The notes beneath the pieces were generated by a model. The model saw only the letters and a list, made by a program, of their open reading frames with translations, was not told where the DNA came from and did not search any database. DNA of 27,015 bases from CAZVUW01 sp964629825 (GTDB lineage: Bacteria; Actinomycetota; Nitriliruptoria; Euzebyales; Egibacteraceae), in contig CAZVUW010000036.1 of NCBI GenBank assembly GCA_964629825.1, forward strand, positions 1-27,015. Direction: 5' to 3'. The translations under genes and the position numbers were made by a program. This document shows positions 1-6,849 of this stretch, piece by piece (position 1 is the first letter of the stretch; each line of letters begins with the position of its first letter).

Positions 1-403
1 CGAAGGGGACGCCCTGCGCGGTGGCCTGGTCGATGATCTCGTTGGAGACCTGGGCCAGCCGGTAGACGTTGGCCTCGCGCGAGCGGTAGTCGCCGCCCTT
101 CACGGTGTCGTAGAACAGCCGGAAGATCGAGTCGCCGTCGTTGCGGTAGTTCTTGGCGGCGTTGATCCCGCCCTGGGCGGCGATCGAGTGGGCGCGCCGG
201 GGCGAGTCGTGGAAGGTGAAGACCTTCACGCGGTAGCCCAGCTCGCCGAGCGTCGCGGCCGCCGACGCCCCCGCCAGCCCGGTGCCGACCACGATGATCT
301 CGAAGCGCCGCTTGTTGTTGGGGTTGACCAGCTTGAGCGAGAAGCGGTGGTCGTCCCAGGCCGTCTCGATCGGCCCGGTGGGGATCTTGGAGTCCAGTGA
401 CAT
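1..403 (-). CDS. sdhA: Succinate dehydrogenase flavoprotein subunit, N-terminal part
   Basis: This is the first ~134 residues of the FAD subunit of succinate dehydrogenase (complex II), which oxidises succinate to fumarate at the inner face of the membrane; the rest lies beyond the left edge. Residues 34-62 form the dinucleotide-binding fold with the glycine motif GTGLAGASAAATLGELG. His72 in HSIAAQGGINA matches the histidine that carries covalent FAD in this family. The N-terminus with VNPNNKRRFEIIVVGTG is typical of the SdhA that pairs with b558-type SdhC rather than of the E. coli type. The ATG at 403 is preceded by AGAGGA eight bases upstream. It follows sdhC by 63 bases on the same strand, so sdhC-sdhA (and presumably sdhB to the left) form one operon. 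Confidence 0.95.
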   Translation of the reverse strand, partial: MSLDSKIPTGPIETAWDDHRFSLKLVNPNNKRRFEIIVVGTGLAGASAAATLGELGYRVKVFTFHDSPRRAHSIAAQGGINAAKNYRNDGDSIFRLFYDTVKGGDYRSREANVYRLAQVSNEIIDQATAQGVPF

Positions 404-466
404 CTGTTCGGTCCTCTTCGCTGCGCTGCCGCTGCGGTCGCCGGGGGGATGCGCCGGGGTCACCGG

Positions 467-1240
467 CTAGACGATCCCGAGCTGGATCGCGAGTGGGAAG
501 GTGACGTTGCCGCCGACGACGATCACGGCGAACGCGATCGCGAAGTAGCGGCGCCAGGCGTTGAAGCGGCGGTTGTTCCAGCCCATGCTCTGGAACAGGC
601 TCCAGGCACCGTGATAGAGGTGGAAGCCGAGCGCCAGGTTGGCCAGGACGTAGAACGCGGCGACCAGGGGCCGCGACATGCTGGCGATCATGTTGTCGTA
701 GACCTGGCCGTGCTCGAACTCGGCGCCCGTCGCGCCCAGGGTCAGGTCCATCACGTGGAAGATCACGAACAGGGCGACGATGATGCCGGTCCAGCGCATC
801 GTGCGGGCGGCGAAGTCGGCGGCGATGAAGTCGCGCTTGGAGGCGTAGCGGGTGCGCCGCGCCCGCCGGTTCATCTGCGTCAGGGCCCACGCGGCGTGGA
901 TGTGGAAGCCCACGGCGAGGACCAGCACGACGCGCATGATCCACAGGAAGCCCGTGCGCGGCAGGACCGGCTCCCCGAAGGTGCGGAGCCACTCCGAGTA
1001 GTGGTTCAGCGAGTCTTCGCCCAGGTAGAGCTTCAGGTTCCCGATCATGTGGGCGAACACGTAGCCCATCAGGATGATCCCGCTGATGGCCATCACGTAC
1101 TTCTTGCCGACGGCCGAGCGGTAGAGATCGCCGAACCAGCTGCGGCGGGTGCGCCGAGGTGTCACCGGCTGCGCCCCGCCCCCAGCTCCCGCCGTACCAG
1201 AGGCGGGCGCACCCTTGCCCTGTGTGACCTGTGTGGCCAT
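467..1240 (-). CDS. sdhC: Succinate dehydrogenase cytochrome b558-family membrane subunit
   Basis: This 257-residue protein anchors succinate dehydrogenase in the membrane and carries heme for electron transfer to quinone. After a polar Gly/Ala-rich N-terminus of about 40 residues it has five hydrophobic segments, with conserved histidines in or near them (AHMIGN, GFHIHAAW, IFHVMDL, GFHLYHGAW) that fit the heme ligands of the b558 single-polypeptide anchor family. The segment WALTQMNRRARRTRY is characteristic of this family. The frame stays open far upstream, but ATG at 1240 is chosen because GGAG lies about eight bases before it and the upstream frame is antisense to another gene. It is the first gene of the sdhC-sdhA operon and is divergent from the lipoprotein gene at 1457. 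Confidence 0.95.
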   Translation of the reverse strand: MATQVTQGKGAPASGTAGAGGGAQPVTPRRTRRSWFGDLYRSAVGKKYVMAISGIILMGYVFAHMIGNLKLYLGEDSLNHYSEWLRTFGEPVLPRTGFLWIMRVVLVLAVGFHIHAAWALTQMNRRARRTRYASKRDFIAADFAARTMRWTGIIVALFVIFHVMDLTLGATGAEFEHGQVYDNMIASMSRPLVAAFYVLANLALGFHLYHGAWSLFQSMGWNNRRFNAWRRYFAIAFAVIVVGGNVTFPLAIQLGIV

Positions 1241-1298
1241 CGCTGCACTCCGAGGCTGTCGCTGCATGCCCATGCGGCCCGGACCGGCCCGCCCCAAG

Positions 1299-1304
1299 AG
1301 ACTA
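1299..1304 (-). promoter_or_regulatory. Possible -10 box for the sdhCA operon
   Basis: On the minus strand the hexamer TAGTCT, a TANNNT-type -10 element, lies about 58 bases before the sdhC start codon in the 216 bp region shared with the divergent lipoprotein gene. I see no convincing -35 partner, so this is a weak, pattern-only call. Confidence 0.25.
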
Positions 1305-1456
1305 ACAGGAGCGTGGGGGTCCCCAGACGCGCTGCGACGCGTCCGGCATCCCGCAAGCGACGTGGCCGTCAGTAGGCTCGGTGCCTGCGGCCGCCGGGAA
1401 CGCTGCGGGCCGCCCGTGCGTCCCACCAGGTGGAGCCGCTCGGGGAGGGGATGGCG

Positions 1457-2602
1457 ATGCTGACCAGGCTGATCATCGCGCTGCTGATGCTGCTGGTAGC
1501 CGCGGCCTGCGGCACCGACCCAATCGAGCTCGAGGGCTCGACCGGGTCGTCCTCGGCGACCGAGACGGCGACTCCCACCCCACCTCCGACCGACGATGAC
1601 ACCCCGCCCGGCGTCGCCGTCCACCCGGACGCGATCTGGTTCGAGGTCCTCGGGGTCTCCCAGCGGGGCGCGGAGATCGGCACCGTGGAGCTGATCGAGG
1701 CGGACGGCGACCTCGGCTCCGCCTGGGCGCGGTACGCGTTCGAGGGACAACCGCCGACGATCGATTTCGCCGAGCACATCGTCGTGGTCGTCACCCGACC
1801 CGAGGACGCCTGCCCGGACGAGGTGCTCGAGGTCCGGCTGTCGGCCGGGATCCTGTCACCTGTGTTCGTCCAGCCGCCTGGAGGCTGCGCCCAGCCGCTC
1901 ATCCCGACTGCGTACGCCATCGCGTTCCACCGCGGCGACCTCGGCCAGAGGGTGACGCTGCGGATCCGCGAGCACGAGGCCTTCGGCGACATCGAGCAGG
2001 AGCTCCAGCTGCCGCCCTACGACGGACCGGACGCTCCGCCGCCGCCCGCGCCGGCGGAGCAGATGACCCAGACCGAGCTGGACGAGGTCTTCGCCGACCA
2101 CCCGCTGCGCCGCTGCTCCGAGCTGCCCGACCCGCGCAGGGAGCTGGTCGAGGACTGGCCCGAGGGGTCCGACTCCACGCTGCGCGCGATGGACTTCACC
2201 GTCGCCGAGGACATCCAGGGGCCCTATGCCGCCGAGCACGCCGACACCTTCGGCTGGTTCATGGTCGACCAACCCGCCGGCGAATGGGTCGTCGGAGTGA
2301 CCGGCGACGTCGAGGGCCACCGGCAGCGGCTTTCCGAACGCCACCCAGGCGAGAGCTTCCGGGTGGTCGAGACCCCCTACACCATGGCGGAGCTCGCCGC
2401 GGCGCAGGAGGCGATCCTGCCGCTGCACCAGGGCGACCCGCCGGTGGTCAGCGCCTCGAGCTTCTTCGCCTACCTGGAGCTCCAGGTGATCGACCCCACT
2501 CGCGACAAGCTCGACGCGATCGCCGCGGTCGTCGACCCTGACCTCGCCTGCGTCGACCCGGTCTTCGGCGGCCTGCCCGCCGACAGCGACCTGGGCGGCT
2601 GA
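1457..2602 (+). CDS. Uncharacterised secreted lipoprotein
   Basis: I do not recognise the family. The 381-residue product starts with a lipoprotein signal (MLTRLIIALLMLLVAAAC, modified Cys18), followed by a Thr/Pro-rich linker (about residues 25-45) typical of lipoproteins that extend from the membrane. The remainder looks like two globular parts joined by a proline-rich spacer (PPPPAPAEQ, near residue 195): the first has two cysteines (in DACPDE and GGCAQP), and the second contains a Cys near the start and one near the end (RRCSEL, LACVDP), so disulfides are plausible. ATG 1457 is preferred over ATG 1451 and upstream starts because GGGGAGGGG ends just before 1451, giving a normal spacing only for 1457. 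It stands alone on the plus strand between the sdh and orn operons, and is convergent with orn. Confidence 0.85.
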   Translation: MLTRLIIALLMLLVAAACGTDPIELEGSTGSSSATETATPTPPPTDDDTPPGVAVHPDAIWFEVLGVSQRGAEIGTVELIEADGDLGSAWARYAFEGQPPTIDFAEHIVVVVTRPEDACPDEVLEVRLSAGILSPVFVQPPGGCAQPLIPTAYAIAFHRGDLGQRVTLRIREHEAFGDIEQELQLPPYDGPDAPPPPAPAEQMTQTELDEVFADHPLRRCSELPDPRRELVEDWPEGSDSTLRAMDFTVAEDIQGPYAAEHADTFGWFMVDQPAGEWVVGVTGDVEGHRQRLSERHPGESFRVVETPYTMAELAAAQEAILPLHQGDPPVVSASSFFAYLELQVIDPTRDKLDAIAAVVDPDLACVDPVFGGLPADSDLGG

Positions 2603-2618
2603 GCGCAGAGCTGCCGCC
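2593..2618 (+). terminator. Possible hairpin at the 3' end of the lipoprotein gene
   Basis: GGCGGC (2594-2599) can pair with GCCGCC (2613-2618), with further pairing AGC/GCT inside the loop. The stem overlaps the stop codon. There is no T-run, so it is at best a GC hairpin of the kind many actinobacterial genes end with. Confidence 0.25.
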
Positions 2619-2658
2619 GCCCGACCAGGCTGCGGCCCGCCCAGGTCACCCGCCCTTG

Positions 2659-2698
2659 GATGTTGTTTTCGGCGGACATGTCCGCCGAGAACAACATC
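2659..2698. repeat. 40 bp intergenic palindrome, copy 1
   Basis: Twenty bases on each side of the centre at ACATGT pair with a single exception, a T/G (U-G wobble on plus-strand RNA) at 2668/2689. The left arm reads GATGTTGTTTTCGGCGG and the right arm is its complement. A near-identical element lies at 19436-19471, with a compensating swap of one internal base pair. It sits between the convergent lipoprotein and orn genes, so it could end transcription from either side, but it lacks a terminal T-run. AT-rich outer arms stand out against the GC-rich background. Confidence 0.85.
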
Positions 2699-2702
2699 GA
2701 AC

Positions 2703-2747
2703 GTGGGTGGGGGTGGGCGTGGGGGTGGCGGCCGGGGTTGGGTCGGG
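2703..2747 (+). other. G-run tract with quadruplex potential
   Basis: Between the palindrome and the orn stop codon the plus strand carries at least four closely spaced runs of three to five G separated by one to four bases, matching the simple G3+N1-7 quadruplex pattern. It lies just beyond the 3' end of orn, where the G-rich strand is the template strand. Confidence 0.5.
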
Positions 2748-2748
2748 C

Positions 2749-3327
2749 CTAGCGGAAGATGGCCTGGCGGAGCCAGCGCAGCTCCTCGATGGACTCGCGG
2801 ATGTCCGCCAGGGCGCGGTGGCCGCCGGCCTTCGGCGGGGCGTCATCCAGCACGCCCGGGTACCAGCGGCGCGCCAGCTCCTTGACCGTGGAGACGTCCA
2901 CGTTGCGGTAGTGCAGGTGGCCCTCGAGGGCCGGCATGTAGCGGCGCAGGAAGGCGCGGTCCGCGTGGACCGAGTTGCCGGCCAGCGGCGCCGAGCGCGG
3001 CTCGGGCACGAAGCGGCGGATGAAGTCGAGGACCTGCCGCTCGGCCTCGGCGACGTCGATCTCCGAGGCCAGGACCGCCTCGGTCAGCCCCGACTCGGCG
3101 TGCATCTGGCGGACCACGTCGGCCATGCGCTCGAGCACCTCGGGCGGCTGGGAGATGACGAGGTCGGGGCCCTCCTCGATGCGCTGGAGCTGGCCGTCGG
3201 TGACGATGACGGCGATCTCGACCAGGACCTCGACCTCGGGGTCGAGACCGGTCATCTCGCAGTCGATCCAGACCAGGGGCGCGGCCAGCGGTGCGGGCCG
3301 GTCGGGCTCCGCGGGCGTCTGCGACAT
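2749..3327 (-). CDS. orn: Oligoribonuclease (DEDDh 3'-5' exoribonuclease)
   Basis: Orn degrades 2-5 nt RNA fragments, including the pGpG product of c-di-GMP turnover, to mononucleotides in the cytoplasm. The 192-residue length is close to the family's ~180-200. All catalytic residues of the DEDDh family can be seen: Asp22 and Glu24 in DCEMTGL, Asp123 in GNSVHADRAFL, and His170 and Asp175 in GGHRALADI. The ATG at 3327 is chosen over an upstream in-frame ATG because GGAGAGAG precedes it and because it overlaps the uup stop codon by one base (TGATG), a sign of translational coupling. It is the last gene of trpS-uup-orn. Confidence 0.97.
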   Translation of the reverse strand: MSQTPAEPDRPAPLAAPLVWIDCEMTGLDPEVEVLVEIAVIVTDGQLQRIEEGPDLVISQPPEVLERMADVVRQMHAESGLTEAVLASEIDVAEAERQVLDFIRRFVPEPRSAPLAGNSVHADRAFLRRYMPALEGHLHYRNVDVSTVKELARRWYPGVLDDAPPKAGGHRALADIRESIEELRWLRQAIFR

Positions 3328-5216
3328 CAGCTCTCTCCGATCATCGACAGCTCCAGCCACCGGGTCTCGGCGGCTTCCAGGTCGGCGCTGACCGCGGCCA
3401 GCTCGGTGCCGAGGCGGCCCGCCTCCACGTAGTCGTCTCCCACGGCCTGCACCGCGGCGGTCAGCTCGGCGCGCCGCGCCTCCAGCTCCTGGATCCTGGC
3501 CTCGAGCTCCTCGAGCTCGCGCTGCTCGTTGTAGCTGCGCTTGCGCGGCCCCGCCGGTCGTTCGCGCTCGCGCTGCGGCGCCGGGCTGGAGCGGCGGGCC
3601 GAGCGGTGGGCCGCGGCCTGCTCGGCGCGGCGCTCACGCCAGGCGCTCCAGCCGCCGGGGTGGTGGAGCACCGTCCCATCCGGCTCGATGCCGAACAGCG
3701 AGTCGCACACGCGGTCGAGGAAGTAGCGATCGTGGCTGGCGACGACCAGCGCGCCCTTCCACTCGTCTAGATAGGCCTCGAGCACCGCAAGCGTGTCGAG
3801 ATCCAGGTCGTTGGTGGGCTCGTCGAGGATCAGCAGGTTCGGGGCGTCGGCCAGCACCAGGAGCAGCTCGAGGCGCCGGCGCTCACCACCGGACAGCTCC
3901 TCGACGTAGGCACGCTGGGCGTCGTCGTCGAACAGGAAGCGCTCCAGCAGCTGGCCGGAGGCCACCTTCAACCCGCTGGTCAGCTGCGTCTCCCGCACCG
4001 TCTCGTGCACGACGTCGAAGACCCGCGTGCGCGGCGGCAGCGGGCGCGGGTCCTGGCCGTAGTAGCCGACGTGGACCGTCTCCCCCATCCGCACGCTGCC
4101 CGCATCCGGCTCGAGCCGGCCGGCGATGAGGTTCAGCAGGGTCGTCTTGCCGCTGCCGTTCGGTCCGACCACGCCGATGCGGTCGTCGGGTGCGATCCGG
4201 TAGTCGACGTCGCGCAGGACGACGCGGTCCCCGTAGCGCTTGCCGACGTTGTGCAGGTTGACGACCTTGCTGCCGATGCGCCGCGAGGGCAGGGCGATCT
4301 CGAGCTGGTCGGGTTCGCGGTAGCGCTCGGCCGAGACCAGCTCGCGGGCGCGCTCCAGCCGGTAGCGAGCCTTGGAGGTCCGGGCGCGCGGTCCTCGGCG
4401 CAGCCACTCGAGCTCGGTGCGGGCGAGGTTGGCACGCCGCCGGTCGGCGGCGGCGGCCTGCTCCTCGCGCAGGCGCCGCGCCTCCAGGTAGTCGGCGTAG
4501 CCGCCGCCGTGGCTGTGCAGGCGCCCCTCGTGCACCTCGACGACGCGGGTGACGACGCTGTCCAACAGGTAGCGGTCGTGGGTCACCAGCAGCAGCGCGT
4601 TGGTCCAGCCGGCGAGCACACCCTCCAGCCACTCGACGACCTCGACGTCGAGGTGGTTGGTCGGCTCGTCCAGGATCAGCAGCTCGGCCGGCTCGACCAG
4701 AGCGGCGGCGAGGGCGATGCGCTTGCGCTGGCCGCCGCTGCGGCCCGCCACGGGGGCCTCCGGATCCGTGATGCCGAGACGGTCGAGCAGGCCCCGCGCG
4801 CGGTGCTCCAGGTCCCACGCACCGGTTGAGTCCATGGCCGCCGTCGCGCGCTCAAGCCGCTCGTGCGCGGCCGCGTCCTCGGGCGCGGCACGGACCGCCG
4901 CGGTCGCGCGCTCGAACTCCCGGGCGGTGCGGGCCAGCGGGGTCTCCGCGCCCAGAACCGCGCCGAGGGCCGAGTCACCCGGGTCGAGCTGCGGCTCCTG
5001 CGGCAGGTAGTGGACGCGCACGTGGTTGCCCAGGACCACCCGTCCGGCGTCCGGCTCGTCGACGCCCGCGACGATCCGCAGCAGGGTCGACTTGCCGCTG
5101 CCGTTGACGCCGATGACCCCGACGCGCTCGCCGTCGTCGACGCCGATGGTGATGCCGTCCAGCACGACCTTCTCGGCGTGCTGCTTGCGCACCCCCTCGA
5201 GGCTGACGACGTTCAT
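3327..5216 (-). CDS. uup: ABC-F family ATPase, Uup-like
   Basis: This cytosolic 629-residue protein has two ABC ATPase domains and no membrane segment, the layout of ABC-F proteins that act on the ribosome. Domain 1 has Walker A GVNGSGKST (36-44), signature SGGQR (160-164) and Walker B ILDEPTNHLD (181-190). Domain 2 has GPNGSGKTT (351-359), LSGGERRR (441-448) and ILDEPTNDLD (463-472). The interdomain linker (about 239-300) contains WLRRGPRARTSKAR, the form seen in Uup. A C-terminal charged coiled coil (about 560-622), preceded by a basic linker, also matches the Uup C-terminal domain. Uup is linked to ribosome function and to DNA branch tolerance in E. coli; which applies here is not shown. 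It starts 16 bases after trpS and overlaps orn by one base. Confidence 0.94.
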   Translation of the reverse strand: MNVVSLEGVRKQHAEKVVLDGITIGVDDGERVGVIGVNGSGKSTLLRIVAGVDEPDAGRVVLGNHVRVHYLPQEPQLDPGDSALGAVLGAETPLARTAREFERATAAVRAAPEDAAAHERLERATAAMDSTGAWDLEHRARGLLDRLGITDPEAPVAGRSGGQRKRIALAAALVEPAELLILDEPTNHLDVEVVEWLEGVLAGWTNALLLVTHDRYLLDSVVTRVVEVHEGRLHSHGGGYADYLEARRLREEQAAAADRRRANLARTELEWLRRGPRARTSKARYRLERARELVSAERYREPDQLEIALPSRRIGSKVVNLHNVGKRYGDRVVLRDVDYRIAPDDRIGVVGPNGSGKTTLLNLIAGRLEPDAGSVRMGETVHVGYYGQDPRPLPPRTRVFDVVHETVRETQLTSGLKVASGQLLERFLFDDDAQRAYVEELSGGERRRLELLLVLADAPNLLILDEPTNDLDLDTLAVLEAYLDEWKGALVVASHDRYFLDRVCDSLFGIEPDGTVLHHPGGWSAWRERRAEQAAAHRSARRSSPAPQRERERPAGPRKRSYNEQRELEELEARIQELEARRAELTAAVQAVGDDYVEAGRLGTELAAVSADLEAAETRWLELSMIGES

Positions 5217-5232
5217 GGCCGGCGGCGTGCGG

Positions 5233-6207
5233 CTAGGACAGGAAGCCGACGCGCTCCCACACCAGCTCCACGGTGGCGGCGGCGACCTCGCGCGCCTTGT
5301 CGCGTCCCTTGGCCAGGGCCTCGGCGACGGCGCCGGGATCGGCCGACAGCTCGGCGTAGCGGTCGCGGACCGGGCGCAGGAAGGCGTTGACGGCCTCGGC
5401 GACCTCCTTCTTGAAGTCGCCGTAGCCCTTGCCGGAGAAGTGCGACTCGAGCTCGGGGATCGTGGCGCCGGTCACCGCCGACATGAGGTCGAGGAGGTTG
5501 GTCACGCCGGGCTTGTCCTCGCCAGCGCGGATCTCGTTACCGGAGTCGGTGACGGCGCGCAGGATCTTCTTGCGCGTCTGCTCCTCGCTCTCCGACAGCA
5601 GGATCGTCCCCGCGGGCGGCAGCGACTTCGACATCTTCTTGTCGACCAGCTGGAGGTCCATGATCCGCGCCCCCGCCTGCGGGAACGTGGGGGTCGGGAC
5701 GGTGAACGTCTCGCCGTAGCGGTGGTTGAAGCGCTGCGCGATGTCGCGGGTCAGCTCCAGGTGCTGGCGCTGGTCCTCGCCGATCGGGACCTCGTCGGCC
5801 TGGTAGAGCAGGATGTCGGCCGCCTGGAGCACCGGGTAGGTGAGCAGGCCGGCGGAGACGTGCTCGCGCCCCTCGGACTTGTCCTTGAACTGGGTCATGC
5901 GGTGCAGCTCGCCATAGCCGGCGGTGCACTCGAGCACCCAGCACAGCTGCGGGTGCTCCGGCACCTGCGACTGGACGAACAGCGTGCAGACGTCGGGGTC
6001 GAGCCCGGCGGCCAGCAGCCAGGTGGCCAGCTCGAGGGTTCGCTTGCGCAGCTCTGCCGGATCCTGGGGGACCGTGATGGCATGCAGGTCGACGACGCAG
6101 AAGTAGTGCTCGGGCTGCTGATCACGAGCCCATCGGCTGATGGCCCCGATGTAGTTGCCAAGATGGGGGTCATTCGTGGGTTGGATGCCGCTGAAGACCC
6201 GTGCCAC
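5233..6207 (-). CDS. trpS: Tryptophanyl-tRNA synthetase
   Basis: This class I synthetase charges tRNA-Trp with tryptophan. The HIGH-type motif is PHLGNY (residues 14-19), following GIQPTND, and the KMSKS loop is at 191-195. At 324 residues it has the normal bacterial TrpS length, with tryptophan- and ATP-pocket segments such as YPVLQAADILLY and GEDQRQHLELTRDIA. The start codon is GTG at 6207, with AAGGAG six bases upstream. It heads the operon trpS-uup-orn, all concerned with translation or RNA turnover, and is divergent from the GNAT gene with 62 bases between start codons. Confidence 0.98.
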   Translation of the reverse strand: MARVFSGIQPTNDPHLGNYIGAISRWARDQQPEHYFCVVDLHAITVPQDPAELRKRTLELATWLLAAGLDPDVCTLFVQSQVPEHPQLCWVLECTAGYGELHRMTQFKDKSEGREHVSAGLLTYPVLQAADILLYQADEVPIGEDQRQHLELTRDIAQRFNHRYGETFTVPTPTFPQAGARIMDLQLVDKKMSKSLPPAGTILLSESEEQTRKKILRAVTDSGNEIRAGEDKPGVTNLLDLMSAVTGATIPELESHFSGKGYGDFKKEVAEAVNAFLRPVRDRYAELSADPGAVAEALAKGRDKAREVAAATVELVWERVGFLS

Positions 6208-6248
6208 GGTTCACTCCTTCAAGGTCGTCGACGCGCGAAGCCGCACCG

Positions 6249-6276
6249 ATCGTACGCAAGGGAGCCGGGATGTCAG
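6249..6276 (-). promoter_or_regulatory. Probable sigma-70-type promoter of trpS-uup-orn
   Basis: On the minus strand CTGACA (6276-6271) and TACGAT (6254-6249) are 16 bases apart and resemble -35 and -10 boxes, five of six and four of six matches to the consensus. Initiation would fall near 6242 and give a ~35 base leader containing the trpS ribosome binding site. The -35 box overlaps the start codon of the divergent GNAT gene, so the two genes could interfere with each other. Confidence 0.4.
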
Positions 6277-6848
6277 ACCGCCGCTGGCCGCCAGCACCGC
6301 TGAGCGTGCCGGAACCGCCGTTGAGCGACGGCATGATCGCGCTGGACGGGCTGCGCGACGAGGACGCCGCGGACATCCAGGCGGGCGCGGACGACGCTGA
6401 CATCGCGCGCTGGATCCCCGTTCCGGTCCCCTACTCGCTGGCCGACGCCTACGACTTCCTGGCGCACCAGCGCGAGCAGTGCGCCACCGGGTCGGCGCTG
6501 AACCTGGCGATCCGCCGGGTCGGCGCGCCGCGGCTGCTCGGGGCCATCGGCGCCCGGTTCGAGGGCAAGCCGGGCGAGTGCGAGATGGGTTACTGGCTGC
6601 GCTCGGAGGCTCGCGGGCAGCGCCTCACCTCGCGGGCAATACGGCTGCTGGCGGGTCACGTCTTCTCGACCTATGACGTCCACCGGGTCGAGCTGCTCGT
6701 GCACCCCGAGAACATCGCATCGCAGCGCGCCTGCGAGTGGGCCGGCTGCACCCGCGAGGGGTTGCGGCGCGCCGCCTCGCCCGCGGTGCGCACCAGCGGA
6801 TACGAGTCGATGCTCGTGTTCTCGCTGCTGCCGGCCGACCTATCGTGA
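6270..6848 (+). CDS. GNAT family N-acetyltransferase, RimJ/RimL type
   Basis: The 192-residue product resembles the acetyl-CoA-dependent acetyltransferases of the RimJ/RimL group, which modify amino groups of proteins or small molecules. The acetyl-CoA-binding region is about residues 104-130, with MGYWLRSEARGQRLTSRAI: the Arg/Gly loop is recognisable, though less glycine-rich than usual. The following LLVHPENIASQRACEWAGC is the typical Asn-x-x-Ser segment of these enzymes. ATG 6270 is used because AGGGAG lies just upstream; earlier in-frame starts lack a binding site. Its substrate cannot be told from the sequence. It ends one base from the convergent stop codon of the cell-wall-binding-repeat gene. 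Confidence 0.9.
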   Translation: MSDRRWPPAPLSVPEPPLSDGMIALDGLRDEDAADIQAGADDADIARWIPVPVPYSLADAYDFLAHQREQCATGSALNLAIRRVGAPRLLGAIGARFEGKPGECEMGYWLRSEARGQRLTSRAIRLLAGHVFSTYDVHRVELLVHPENIASQRACEWAGCTREGLRRAASPAVRTSGYESMLVFSLLPADLS

Positions 6849-6849
6849 G

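Noticed and set aside
1241..1777. N-terminal extension of sdhC by 179 codons
   Set aside because: The extension is antisense to the lipoprotein gene, is unlike any SdhC and lacks a ribosome site; ATG 1240 has GGAG at a proper distance.
2656..2760. Short protein starting inside the palindrome (MDVVFGG...)
   Set aside because: The start codon lies in a palindrome arm, there is no ribosome site, and the frame runs antisense to orn.
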